A DNA stretch of 64,000 nt from Oscillospiraceae bacterium (lineage in GTDB: Bacteria > Bacillota > Clostridia > Oscillospirales > Ruminococcaceae). How positions within the stretch are numbered: the first letter of the stretch is position 1; every line of letters starts with the position of its first letter. The notes beneath the pieces are model-generated. The model was not told the DNA's origin. It saw only the letters and a list, made by a program, of their open reading frames with translations, and did not search any database. Positions 1-9,547 of the stretch are shown piece after piece. The stretch is from assembly GCA_014799395.1 (NCBI GenBank), contig JAAVID010000006.1:64282-128281 (forward strand). Reading direction: 5' to 3'. Position numbers and translations under genes: made by a program.

Positions 1-83
1 GCTGCCGCGCACATTGTTCGCCGTGTATGCGCTAAATTGATAACACATACCTATAAAGCGTTACCGCCTTATATCAAAAGGGG

Positions 84-299
84 TTAATCCTCTGTATCCT
101 CAGGAATATATTCCATTATGTCGCCCGGTTGACAATTCAAAATAGCACATACTTTTTCTAATGTTTTAGTATCAACATCACCGCCATTTTTCATTTTGGT
201 GAGTGATGATTGAGATATTAAATTATCTTTTCTGATTTTGTATGTGCTTATTCCTTTTTCTTTAAATAATGCGAACATTTTATCATATTTGAACGGCAT
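84..299 (-). CDS. XRE/Cro-CI family HTH transcriptional regulator
   Basis: 71 aa with HTH pattern 'ISTYKIRKDNLISQSSLTKMKNGGDVDTKTLEKVCAILNCQPGDIMEYI'; divergent promoter region follows. Confidence 0.85.
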   Translation of the reverse strand: MPFKYDKMFALFKEKGISTYKIRKDNLISQSSLTKMKNGGDVDTKTLEKVCAILNCQPGDIMEYIPEDTED

Positions 300-319
300 A
301 AAATCACTTCCTTTTTTCT

Positions 320-426
320 ATTATAACACATTGTATTCACCGAGTCAAGTGTACAATATGCACCAAAAAAAGTGCATAACTTTGGTTAATTTGCATATTG
401 ACTATTCACCGAATAAGGTGTATAAT
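320..426. promoter_or_regulatory. Divergent promoters with three CACC-N6-RGTG operators
   Basis: + strand TTGACT(398-403)-17 bp-TATAAT(421-426); - strand TTGACT(348-343)-17 bp-TATAAT(325-320); dyads at 338-351, 361-374, 407-420. Confidence 0.75.
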
Positions 427-491
427 ATAATTACAGAAAGGGAAAAACATAAAGCCCAATCTGCATAAACACATTACAGGAGGTTCACAAA

Positions 492-770
492 ATGTTGAAC
501 ACAAACGAATTGACCGCAAAGGTCAAGCAAATCCGGGAACTCAAACGGATGCAGGAGGAGATCGCCGCCGAGATTGAAACACTCACGGACGCGGTAAAGG
601 CGGAAATGACCGAGCGCAACACTTCCGAAATGGTGGTTGACTGTTTCAAGGTGCGTTGGACGCCCGTAACGAGCAGCCGACTTGATACAACCGCCCTCAA
701 GCGCGAACTCCCCGAGATCGCAGAGCACTACACCAAAGTAAGCGAGTCTAAGCGCTTTACAATCAACTAA
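492..770 (+). CDS. Hypothetical mobile-element protein, coiled-coil
   Basis: ORF with RBS (aggaggt) just upstream; no family recognised. Confidence 0.55.
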   Translation: MLNTNELTAKVKQIRELKRMQEEIAAEIETLTDAVKAEMTERNTSEMVVDCFKVRWTPVTSSRLDTTALKRELPEIAEHYTKVSESKRFTIN

Positions 771-914
771 AGCGAAAAGCCCTTGCGACTGCGAACCGCA
801 AAGGCTCTCCGAAGTGGTACAGTGTAACACTTACTTACAATTACATTGTACCACGTTTCGGGGAAAAAGTCAACCCTCTAACAGAAAATTTGTGATTACG
901 AAAGGATTTTAATT

Positions 915-1409
915 ATGTTGGCATTAGAAGAAATGACCGAGGTAACCCCCGCAATGCGGACAGTAGGCGGATTTATCGAAATTCTGAATGGTATAACCCT
1001 CGATGAAACGCTTGATGATGATACAACCGAGGAGCTTTACAGCGCAACCGCTGAGCTTTTCAGAAGGACATTAACGGAGTTGCTCCGCAACCGTGCGCTT
1101 TTGCTCTGGAGCGACATTGACAGCGTGAGCGTTCACATTCTCGAATCAAGTGAGGAGTGTAAACCGTGGATTGAGAGTGCCGAGCGGCTTTTTGAGGAAT
1201 ACCCGATTGAGGATACCGAGGATCCAGAGCTTGATCGGTTTAAGCGTGACAACAGATTCGCGCGTGAAATTAGTTTTGAGCAATTCAAGGAGCTTGCAGG
1301 GAGCGAGTTTGACAACATCAATAATTATTCCATTTCCGAGACCGGGCTTGAGTACATTTTTGAGGATCTCGCACCGATAGTCAACGCGCGAGCCGAGGGC
1401 AGGATATAA
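915..1409 (+). CDS. Hypothetical acidic protein
   Basis: 164-aa ORF with upstream RBS (gaaagga). Confidence 0.5.
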   Translation: MLALEEMTEVTPAMRTVGGFIEILNGITLDETLDDDTTEELYSATAELFRRTLTELLRNRALLLWSDIDSVSVHILESSEECKPWIESAERLFEEYPIEDTEDPELDRFKRDNRFAREISFEQFKELAGSEFDNINNYSISETGLEYIFEDLAPIVNARAEGRI

Positions 1410-1430
1410 CCGATTGCAACATACAGAGAT

Positions 1431-1462
1431 AACGCTTGACCCGCACGGGCTGAGCGTTTTTT
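1431..1462 (+). terminator. Rho-independent terminator
   Basis: AACGCT..CCCG-ca-CGGG..AGCGTT followed by T run. Confidence 0.7.
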
Positions 1463-1561
1463 CTGCATATAAATTGAAATAAAATATGCAGATTTTCCGA
1501 AAACTGTATTGACAATCTGCATATAAAATGGTATAATTATATGCAGATAGGAGGGCAAGTT

Positions 1562-2611
1562 ATGAGAACTTTTGACTATTCATTTCTTGAAAGCGGAATG
1601 CTCCCGGCTAAATTTGTAAATCTTACAAGCGGTATATATGCGCTTAGAGTATCAGCAGATCAACGCAAAGATGACTATACTAAAATCTTTACGGAGCTTG
1701 AAGCGGTTGCCCGTGTGCAGTCCGTTAAAAGTTCAAACGAGATTGAAGGCATTATTACGAGTGATCAACGCATTGCGGAGATTGTAAATCAAAGCAGCGC
1801 ACCGCTTGATCATAACGAGGAGGAAATTGCCGGATATCGTGACGCTCTCAACATAATTCATACCAATTATGAAAACTTGGATTTTCGGGAAATTGATATA
1901 TTAAGCCTCCACAATATTCTTCTTTCTTTCACCGGGTACGAGTATGCCGGGCAGTATAAGACTTCGGACAATGTTATTACAGAGATCGACTTAAGCGGCA
2001 AAAGAACCGTCAGATTCAGACCCACGCCAGCAGCTCAAACCAAACAGGCAATGGAGCAGTTAGAGCTTGCGTATATGGATGCCAGAAACAATTCAAATAT
2101 AAATCAGCTTTTGCTCATTCCGTGCGTGATCCTCGACTTTTTGTGCATACACCCATTCAGTGACGGAAATGGCAGAATGTCAAGACTTTTGTCTTTGCTG
2201 CTTTTGTATAAGAACGGCTTTGATGTCGGGAAATATATCTCATTCGAGGAACAGATAAACAACTATAAAGCATCTTATTATGACACTCTGAAACGTTCTT
2301 CTCAAGGCTGGGAGACAAACGAGAACGATTATTTCCCCTTCGCCGAAAATTTCCTAAGTATACTGTTTATGTGCTACAAGGAGCTTGATAAACGGTTTGC
2401 GGTTGTAAACGGTAGGCGTATAACAAAGAAATCACGGATTGAAGCAACTTTACTTGAAAGCTTAACTCCACTATCTAAAGCCGAGATTTGCAAGATACAT
2501 CCTGACATAAGTCCGACAACAGTTGAGGCTGTTTTGGGCGCTATGGTAAAGGATGGAAGAATCAACAGGATCGGCTCAGCGAGAAACACACGATATATCA
2601 GGAATGTATGA
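1562..2611 (+). CDS. Fic family protein with C-terminal winged-helix-like region
   Basis: Fic motif HPFSDGNGRMSRLL; class II-type inhibitory motif SNEIEG near the N-terminus; start re-set to ATG after GGAGG. Confidence 0.9.
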   Translation: MRTFDYSFLESGMLPAKFVNLTSGIYALRVSADQRKDDYTKIFTELEAVARVQSVKSSNEIEGIITSDQRIAEIVNQSSAPLDHNEEEIAGYRDALNIIHTNYENLDFREIDILSLHNILLSFTGYEYAGQYKTSDNVITEIDLSGKRTVRFRPTPAAQTKQAMEQLELAYMDARNNSNINQLLLIPCVILDFLCIHPFSDGNGRMSRLLSLLLLYKNGFDVGKYISFEEQINNYKASYYDTLKRSSQGWETNENDYFPFAENFLSILFMCYKELDKRFAVVNGRRITKKSRIEATLLESLTPLSKAEICKIHPDISPTTVEAVLGAMVKDGRINRIGSARNTRYIRNV

Positions 2612-2805
2612 CACTGATCAATTTAAGGGAACCGCTCGGGGAAAACTGAGCGGTTATTTCTGAGGCAAACGATGTATAAATTTAACGTTTTCAAAAAATG
2701 TATAAAAGTGCTTGAAAAAGTCCTTGACAAATCAAGGTAATTGTGCTATGATTGAATTGTATAAAAAAGACGACCATTAAATTTAAACACTTGGAGGTTT
2801 TGGCT

Positions 2806-3513
2806 ATGGTTTATGGTTATGCCCGAGTAAGCACGGCAAAGCAGAGTATTGAACGCCAGATCAGAAATATCAAGGAGTATGATCGCGATGCGTTGATTAT
2901 TCAAGAAAAATTTACCGGTACTACACTAGATCGTCCCGAGTGGCGGAAACTGATGAAGAACATTAAACCTACCAATACGATAGTATTTGATGAAGTCTCC
3001 AGAATGTCGCGCGATGCCGATGAGGGCTTTGAAGAGTATGAACGGCTTTTTAATCTTGGAGTAAACCTTGTTTTTCTCCGTCAACAACACATAAACACAG
3101 CAACCTATCGTACAGCACTGAATAAATCGATTGAAATGACCGGCAATGAGGTTGCGGATATCTACCTTGAGGCGACAAATCGAGTTCTTATGCTGCTTGC
3201 AAAAAATCAAATTAAGTTAGCGTTTGAACAGTCTGAATTGGAGATACAACAGCTCCATACCAGAACAAAACAAGGAATCGAGACTGCAAGACTGAACGGA
3301 AAGCAGATCGGGCAGAAATCCGGTGCAAAGCTGAACGTAAAAAAAGCAGCTCCTGCTAAAGCTGCGATATTGAAACACAGTAAGCATTTCAACGGCACCC
3401 TTAACGATAAGGAGTGTATGCTGCTTGCAAAGATTTCGCGCGGAACATTTTACAAATACCTATCCGAACTCCTAGCAGAGCAAGAGCGTGACTCCCTACC
3501 TCGTATTTCCTAA
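2806..3513 (+). CDS. Serine recombinase / resolvase
   Basis: N-terminal 'MVYGYARVSTAKQSIERQ' and 'IVFDEVSRMSRDADEGFEEYERLFNLGVNLVFL'; start re-set to ATG after TTGGAGG. Confidence 0.9.
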   Translation: MVYGYARVSTAKQSIERQIRNIKEYDRDALIIQEKFTGTTLDRPEWRKLMKNIKPTNTIVFDEVSRMSRDADEGFEEYERLFNLGVNLVFLRQQHINTATYRTALNKSIEMTGNEVADIYLEATNRVLMLLAKNQIKLAFEQSELEIQQLHTRTKQGIETARLNGKQIGQKSGAKLNVKKAAPAKAAILKHSKHFNGTLNDKECMLLAKISRGTFYKYLSELLAEQERDSLPRIS

Positions 3514-3540
3514 AGGGTTATACCTATTTAAACATATATG

Positions 3541-3570
3541 CCGTCCGATCTCCAAATCGGACGGTTTTTC
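3541..3570 (+). terminator. Rho-independent terminator
   Basis: CCGTCCGAT ctccaa ATCGGACGG TTTTT. Confidence 0.75.
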
Positions 3571-3837
3571 GTTGACACGCCAACAAATGCAAATAAAGAA
3601 AAATATCGCGAAAAAAATTTTAAAAATATTTTTGTAAAACCATTGACAAAATAAAATCTCCGTGTTATAATATAGTTACAGCGAGCGAATTTTATCTTTG
3701 CGGATAAAATTGCTTTTGCTATTCAGGGCACATTATCACAAAGGAGGGCGCAAAATATGCGGAGAATCAATGATACGGGCTAGACTGGAAAGGATACCGA
3801 CAAACAAAACAATACCATATGAAAGGAAAAGCGCATT

Positions 3838-3975
3838 ATGAAATCATTTATGCGATACTGCACATCTGGCGGAGTGCATAACGTGAGACCGCCAAATAAA
3901 AATGTGGAGGTAAATTTATTTGCACGACAACCTTTTGCTTGCAAAACCGCGCTCTTCGGATATCTGTTCGGTTAG
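3838..3975 (+). CDS. Candidate 45-aa leader peptide overlapping the replication gene start
   Basis: ATG after GAAAGGA; translation MKSFMRYCTSGGVHNVRPPNKNVEVNLFARQPFACKTALFGYLFG; overlaps next ORF in another frame. Confidence 0.35.
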   Translation: MKSFMRYCTSGGVHNVRPPNKNVEVNLFARQPFACKTALFGYLFG

Positions 3976-4915
3976 TGTAAGCAGCAATCCTCTAAGGGAT
4001 TTTGAGGCAATCAAACAAGACTCAACCATAAACAATATGGTACGGTTGGGAGACAGATTTGGAGCTGTAAATACGGCAACAGGAAATGCGGAGCTGACTA
4101 TGGGAAACTTGACCTATACAATCACAAATTACAAGGAAGTAGGCGGTTTTAGACCATCTACGCTTCAGCTGCTTTTAGCAATTTTGAGGAAATTTACGGC
4201 AAATGGCGGAAATAGCCCCAAGGTTGTAATACCCATTGGTGAATATATGGAGCAACGAGAGTTAAAAAACCGCAAAGAAGCCATCAAGAAAGCTAGAGCT
4301 GACTTGAAAGTTTTGAGTAGCTTAAAGATTGAGGGTAGTACTCCCAAAAGCTATTATGCGTTTGTTAATTTTGCGGATAGTGGCGGCATACCTAAAGGGA
4401 GCAGTGATATTATTTTCACGTTCGGCAGTACTTTTTACGAAGAGTTGAAGAAAATGCCGCATATGATGCTGCCGTCTCTTATTTTTAAGCTCAACACGCA
4501 GAAATATCCGCACAGCGTTTGCTTTCTGCAAAAGATATCGGATATGAAACATTTGAATCGAGGAAAATCTAACGAGGATATAATAGGCGTTCAGACCCTT
4601 TTGGATTCTTCTCCGTTTATGCCGACTTATCAGGAGATTTCGGAGAAATGTCGGCACTTTAAGCGCGATATTATTGAACCGTTCAGAAAGAACCTTGATG
4701 CCCTTAGCGATGCCTTAAAATGGGAATACTGTTACAGGGCAAATTGCCCTTTGGAGAAAAGTGAGGCAGAAAATCTAACCTACAGACAGTTCTCGGAACT
4801 GAAAGTACATATTATGTGGAATAATTATCCACCGCAGAAAACGGAAAGTGAAACGCCTAGAAAAAGGACAGGCAAGAAAAGCACAAACGGAAAAGCGATT
4901 TCGTCCGCTGCATAA
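3920..4915 (+). CDS. Putative replication initiator (plasmid RepA-like)
   Basis: 331 aa, TTG start after GTGGAGG; position upstream of repeats and primase; family call tentative. Confidence 0.45.
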   Translation: MHDNLLLAKPRSSDICSVSVSSNPLRDFEAIKQDSTINNMVRLGDRFGAVNTATGNAELTMGNLTYTITNYKEVGGFRPSTLQLLLAILRKFTANGGNSPKVVIPIGEYMEQRELKNRKEAIKKARADLKVLSSLKIEGSTPKSYYAFVNFADSGGIPKGSSDIIFTFGSTFYEELKKMPHMMLPSLIFKLNTQKYPHSVCFLQKISDMKHLNRGKSNEDIIGVQTLLDSSPFMPTYQEISEKCRHFKRDIIEPFRKNLDALSDALKWEYCYRANCPLEKSEAENLTYRQFSELKVHIMWNNYPPQKTESETPRKRTGKKSTNGKAISSAA

Positions 4916-4927
4916 AGTGCCTTTTGA

Positions 4928-5234
4928 GGGGGGGACTTTTCCGCAACGGAGGGGGTACTTTTCCGCAAAACACCCTACAAACGGCTTTGCAATGCGCCCT
5001 CCCGTTACTAAAGATATCTAAAGATATCTAAATGGTGCGCCGCCTATGCTTACGCGGCGGCACACATAAATTGCCAATAAAATTGCCAGTAAAAGAGAAA
5101 GCCATGGGGTAGTTCGTGATCCGGTCGAACTGTGGCTCCTCTCTTTTATTGGCAATGTTGGTACGACAATTCAAAAAGGTTTAACAGATACATTTGCGCG
5201 ATAAAAAGCGGCGGAGTTTCCTTTTTATTGGCAA
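4928..5234. repeat. Candidate replication origin: iteron-like and inverted repeats
   Basis: Two copies of GGGGG(g/t)ACTTTTCCGCAA; tandem AAGATATCTA x2; four TTGCCA[A/G]TAAAA elements in both orientations. Confidence 0.5.
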
Positions 5235-5253
5235 AACAGGATAGGAGAGTTCT

Positions 5254-6222
5254 ATGACTAGAGAAACAGCAAAGAATGAGATCAAAAAACTGCTTACCAA
5301 TTATGTGAATATGATTACAGAGAAACGCTCGGGCGATGCATACGTCTGTCCGCTATGCAAATCCGGCACGCACAAAAAAGGCACGGCAGCATTTCATATA
5401 AAGGACGGAGTATTTTGGAAATGCTTTTCTTGCGGCGAAAATGGCGATATTTTTGATTTGATAGGGAAAATTGAAAATATCAGCGACTTTAAGGACATAA
5501 TGGATCGGGCGATTGAGATGTTCGGTTTCACGCTTGATGATAATGATCATCTCTCTTATAAGGCTGAAAAAGCATCGGCACACAAGCCGTCTAATGGTAA
5601 CGAAACATCCAAGGCACAGGAAACACTTGTGAATTATACCGAAAAATTTCTGCAAGCTCAAGAATGCCTGTTCGATAATACGCATGGAGAAGGGTTAGAA
5701 TATCTGGTTAAGCGTGGAATATCTGCCGAAACTGCTAAAAAATATGGTATAGGGTTTATCCCTGCTTGGAGGCATCCGAAGGTCTCACAATATGTTCCGC
5801 AGTCGCCTCGTATTATCGTACCGCTCTCAAAGGATAGCTATTTTGCAAGGGATATACGTTCGGGCATTTCTTCAAAAACCAAACAGTACGAAAAACAGCG
5901 CGTAAAAGGAGAGAAAAGGCATTTCTTCAATGAAAGTGCTCTTTATACTTCGGATTCGCCGATTTATGTAACCGAGGGAGAATTTAGCGCACTATCAATT
6001 ATCGAGGCAGGTGGAACGGCAATTGCACTTGGCTCAACTTCCTACGCAGACGACTTTATAAAGTGTGTGACCGAAAAACCTCCGGTACAGCCGCTCATTA
6101 TAACAATGGATAATGATGATGCCGGTAAAAAAGCAGTAAGCAAACTCTCGAATGGTCTGGTTTCTTTGTCTGTCCCTTTTGCTGTTTATAATCCAATGGG
6201 AGACTATAAACGATCCGAATGA
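5254..6222 (+). CDS. DNA primase part (CHC2 zinc finger + Toprim) of a frameshifted primase-helicase
   Basis: CPLC...KCFSCGENGDIFDLI zinc finger; Toprim-like 'IYVTEGEFSALSIIEAGG' and 'IITMDNDDAGKKA'; truncated after GDYK. Confidence 0.85.
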   Translation: MTRETAKNEIKKLLTNYVNMITEKRSGDAYVCPLCKSGTHKKGTAAFHIKDGVFWKCFSCGENGDIFDLIGKIENISDFKDIMDRAIEMFGFTLDDNDHLSYKAEKASAHKPSNGNETSKAQETLVNYTEKFLQAQECLFDNTHGEGLEYLVKRGISAETAKKYGIGFIPAWRHPKVSQYVPQSPRIIVPLSKDSYFARDIRSGISSKTKQYEKQRVKGEKRHFFNESALYTSDSPIYVTEGEFSALSIIEAGGTAIALGSTSYADDFIKCVTEKPPVQPLIITMDNDDAGKKAVSKLSNGLVSLSVPFAVYNPMGDYKRSE

Positions 6223-7255
6223 TGCTCTTGTAGCGGATAGGGAATCGTTTGCCGAGGCTATAAGCAACGGAAATGATTTTGAAACGTTGAAAAATAATCA
6301 AGATATCGTTGAGCAGAGCGATAATGATGATGACTGTGTGTTAAATCATTTTCAGGAGTTTTTGAATGATATTGCCGCATCGAAAAGCACTCCGCCATTG
6401 CCGACAGGTTTTAAACGGTTTGATAATGTATTGGGTGGCGGCATTCGACCATACCTTTATACTATAGGCGCAATACCGTCTCTCGGGAAAACAACATTCA
6501 TATTGCAAATTTTAGATCACCTTGCTGCTTTGGGGAATGATATTTATATTTTCTCGCTTGAAATGGCGAGGAGTGAACTGATGGCAAAGTCTATAAGCCG
6601 ATACACTGGTGAATACCTACTGACTAACGGTCAAACGGTTCAAACAACGAAAAGCGAGCTCGACATATCTGATGGCTGGCGTTATAACGATTACTCAAAG
6701 GAAGAGCAAGAGCTGATACAATGCTGCATGGAAAGGTATCGGGAAATAGCGCCGCATATTTATATTCATGAGGGCGAGGACAATTTGACCACAGACGAAA
6801 TCGCCGAAAAGGTCAAAAAGCATATTATGAATAAAGGGAAAAAGCCCGTTGTGGCAATTGATTATCTGCAATTGTTGGGTGCGCCTAAAGGCGGTGAACG
6901 ATTGGATGACAAACAGATTGTCGACAAAAATGTTATGGCTTTAAAGCGAATTGCAAGAGATTATAAGGTACCAATTATAGTCATATCCTCGTTTAGCAGG
7001 GCAAAGTATAACGAGAAAGTATCGCTATCCTCATTTAAAGAAAGTGGAAAAATTGAATATACCGCCGATGTGGCAATTGGCTTGCAACTTAAAGGAGTAG
7101 GGCAGCCTGGTTTTGATGCCGATGCAGCCAAAGTGAAAGATGAACGCGATGTACAAGCTGTCGTTGTGAAAAACCGAAAGGGAGAGATGGGTAGTGTTAT
7201 AGATTTCTCGTATTACCCGAAATGTAATTTGTTTGAGGAGAAGAAAAATGGCTGA
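6212..7255 (+). CDS. DnaB-like helicase part of the same primase-helicase
   Basis: Begins DPNDALVADRESF (continuation of Toprim region), then RecA-like ATPase 'GAIPSLGKTTFILQIL' and 'PVVAIDYLQLL'. Confidence 0.85.
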   Translation, partial: DPNDALVADRESFAEAISNGNDFETLKNNQDIVEQSDNDDDCVLNHFQEFLNDIAASKSTPPLPTGFKRFDNVLGGGIRPYLYTIGAIPSLGKTTFILQILDHLAALGNDIYIFSLEMARSELMAKSISRYTGEYLLTNGQTVQTTKSELDISDGWRYNDYSKEEQELIQCCMERYREIAPHIYIHEGEDNLTTDEIAEKVKKHIMNKGKKPVVAIDYLQLLGAPKGGERLDDKQIVDKNVMALKRIARDYKVPIIVISSFSRAKYNEKVSLSSFKESGKIEYTADVAIGLQLKGVGQPGFDADAAKVKDERDVQAVVVKNRKGEMGSVIDFSYYPKCNLFEEKKNG

Positions 7256-7805
7256 TATGAAAATTGATTATTCGGCATTATGGGATTTGGGTAATGATGC
7301 GCGGCAATCGCAGATGTCGCAACGTAAAGATCATCAAACCCAAGCTGAAAATCAACGTTTGAAAATCCCTTATTTTCAGGCGTTATCCGACAAAAACCGT
7401 GCCAAACTTGAAGAAGCCGCTCGAATCAGGGCAGAGTATCAGCGGGATATCCTCCTCTCGGATAGCTTACGTTGTGAGATAAACATAGGTCTGAAAGCGG
7501 GAGAGGATATCTACACGCTCTTTCTCAAAGCGGCAAAAGCAATCTCTCTAATTACAAGCGATATGGCGTTTTACGAGGTGGCACGAAAGGATTTGCTTTC
7601 GATATACGGCAAGGGGTTGAACAACCCGTCTGTATTGCAAATCGAGCTGGACGAGATACATAACCGCTTGGATAAGCTCAAGCAAGCGGTTGAGCGAGAG
7701 AGTGAGCCTGATACTGTGGAACGGTTAAAAACTGCGATACAATTTCACGCAAGAGCAGCAGCGCAGATAAAGAACAGGATTGAGAGATCAAATCAAGGAG
7801 GATAA
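7248..7805 (+). CDS. Hypothetical protein
   Basis: ORF MADMKIDYSALWDLG.. with RBS gaggag; start re-set. Confidence 0.6.
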   Translation: MADMKIDYSALWDLGNDARQSQMSQRKDHQTQAENQRLKIPYFQALSDKNRAKLEEAARIRAEYQRDILLSDSLRCEINIGLKAGEDIYTLFLKAAKAISLITSDMAFYEVARKDLLSIYGKGLNNPSVLQIELDEIHNRLDKLKQAVERESEPDTVERLKTAIQFHARAAAQIKNRIERSNQGG

Positions 7806-7809
7806 TTTT

Positions 7810-8106
7810 ATGAAAAATGGTGAAATAAATGTACGCATTCCGCAAATCACGTCGCTACAGACAGCGATACGCCTGTTTTATGAGCGCACGGAGCTTAACA
7901 ATTCCGATATTGAGCAATTGTTTGGCAAGCTTTCGTCAGCCACTGTTTCGCGGCTTAAAAATAAGGCGAGGCAGAGAATGGTAGAACTGGGTACTCCTGC
8001 ATGGAATAGCAATTGCGTTAATACAAGGGTTTCTTACGAGGCTTGGGGTCTGGATATCCAAGATTTGGAAAGCCGCTACAAGAAGTTGAAAGAGCTTGCC
8101 GTATAA
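7810..8106 (+). CDS. Hypothetical small protein, possible HTH
   Basis: ORF MKNGEINVRIPQITS.. after RBS caaggagg. Confidence 0.55.
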   Translation: MKNGEINVRIPQITSLQTAIRLFYERTELNNSDIEQLFGKLSSATVSRLKNKARQRMVELGTPAWNSNCVNTRVSYEAWGLDIQDLESRYKKLKELAV

Positions 8107-8359
8107 TACCGAATATCTCCGTTTGGAGCCGTTCTGTGTTGCAAAAACGATAAATTACTCGTTCTCACAATATGGAACGCCCTCAAACGGAGATTGTTTT
8201 TACAAAAATTGTCAAATTTACGGCTTTGTTTGTCATTCGAGCTTGGTTTAATTTTTTATACTTTCAGATAAAAATGGCTTGATAAAATCATCGAAGTGTG
8301 GTATAATATATTTAGACACCTTAGTCAATCACAAAACGCGCAATACGAGGAGGATTATT

Positions 8360-9304
8360 ATGTCTGAGATTTTGAGTGAATTCGAGAAAGACGTTCAAGA
8401 TTTTCTCGACGAGCATAAAGGTGAAACCAGTTTTAAAGCCGCAACCTCAATAACCAACGGATTTATGCGGTTCTATCAGTCACATGATAAGGCGATAGAA
8501 AATTATACCGCAGCCGACTTTGAGGAATATTTTCGCGGCACTTGTAAAACGGTAGCTGCTTTCAGAACAACCAAAATGTACTTGCTAAAAGTTTTCGAGG
8601 GTTGTGGACACTACCGCCCTGCCGAGGTTTTAAAAAATGTAAATCGTACAGTCAAAATGAACTATCTGCGCAGTTTCGAGGAGCTGGATGCGGGCATAGA
8701 AAAAGTCCGTAACGAAAAGCACCCATTTATGGCAGACCAGCCCGAGCCCGAGGAATGCGACGAGTTGACAATGGGGCAGGTAATACTGTATCTGCTTTGG
8801 CTAGGCGTTCCAAAGAACAGTCTGCTCGAATTGCCGCTTGACGCAATAGACCTTGAAAATAAGTGCATTAAGGCAGGCAAAATATACCCGTTCGATGATA
8901 TTCCCAAGGTCGAAAAGGTACTCACCCAGTACAAAAACGCAACGGGCTATATTAGCTACACCACCCGCCGCGGAAAGCTCGTCCCCGTAAAAAAGGAATA
9001 TCGCGGAGACACCTTGATAAGAGCGAGAACTATCCCCACAGGCACCTCAATGAACATTAAAACCACATTTGACCGCATTTATACCAATTTCAAGTTTGCG
9101 GGCTCGTATTTAAACGTGTTCCGTAGCGGTCAGTTCTCCAGAGGCTACGACCGGATTAAGCACGGACAACTCCCCGATTTCTCCAGTAGTCAGTCGATCT
9201 GGGATTATTTCCGTGTCTGGCTTGAAACCGATGCCGAGATCTCGCTGTTCCGACAGGATTGGGCTGAATATGTAAAAGTTCGGCAAAAAGAAGATTTCGG
9301 ATAA
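8360..9304 (+). CDS. Hypothetical protein, possibly a degenerate tyrosine-recombinase/SAM-like fold
   Basis: ATG after GAGGAGG; N-terminal core-binding-like helices; no convincing R-H-R-Y catalytic set seen. Confidence 0.35.
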   Translation: MSEILSEFEKDVQDFLDEHKGETSFKAATSITNGFMRFYQSHDKAIENYTAADFEEYFRGTCKTVAAFRTTKMYLLKVFEGCGHYRPAEVLKNVNRTVKMNYLRSFEELDAGIEKVRNEKHPFMADQPEPEECDELTMGQVILYLLWLGVPKNSLLELPLDAIDLENKCIKAGKIYPFDDIPKVEKVLTQYKNATGYISYTTRRGKLVPVKKEYRGDTLIRARTIPTGTSMNIKTTFDRIYTNFKFAGSYLNVFRSGQFSRGYDRIKHGQLPDFSSSQSIWDYFRVWLETDAEISLFRQDWAEYVKVRQKEDFG

Positions 9305-9410
9305 TTGATAATTAAATAAGTATATGGATATGCCGTATTTGTTGAAAAACAGATGCGGCATAATTTTTGCAAAATATTTCAAAAATTTTATGAAAATCAA
9401 TAAAAAAGGC

Positions 9411-9439
9411 TTGACATTGGCGGGACAATATGCTATAAT
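9411..9439 (+). promoter_or_regulatory. Sigma-A type promoter
   Basis: TTGACA-17 bp-TATAAT. Confidence 0.75.
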
Positions 9440-9547
9440 ATAAGCATAGGGTCTTATGTCATAACCAATTATCATTTTCTGGCTCAGCCAGAAACATAAG
9501 GTTTTTGGATATGGCATAGCCTAAAAATAGGGAAAGGAGGAAACGCT

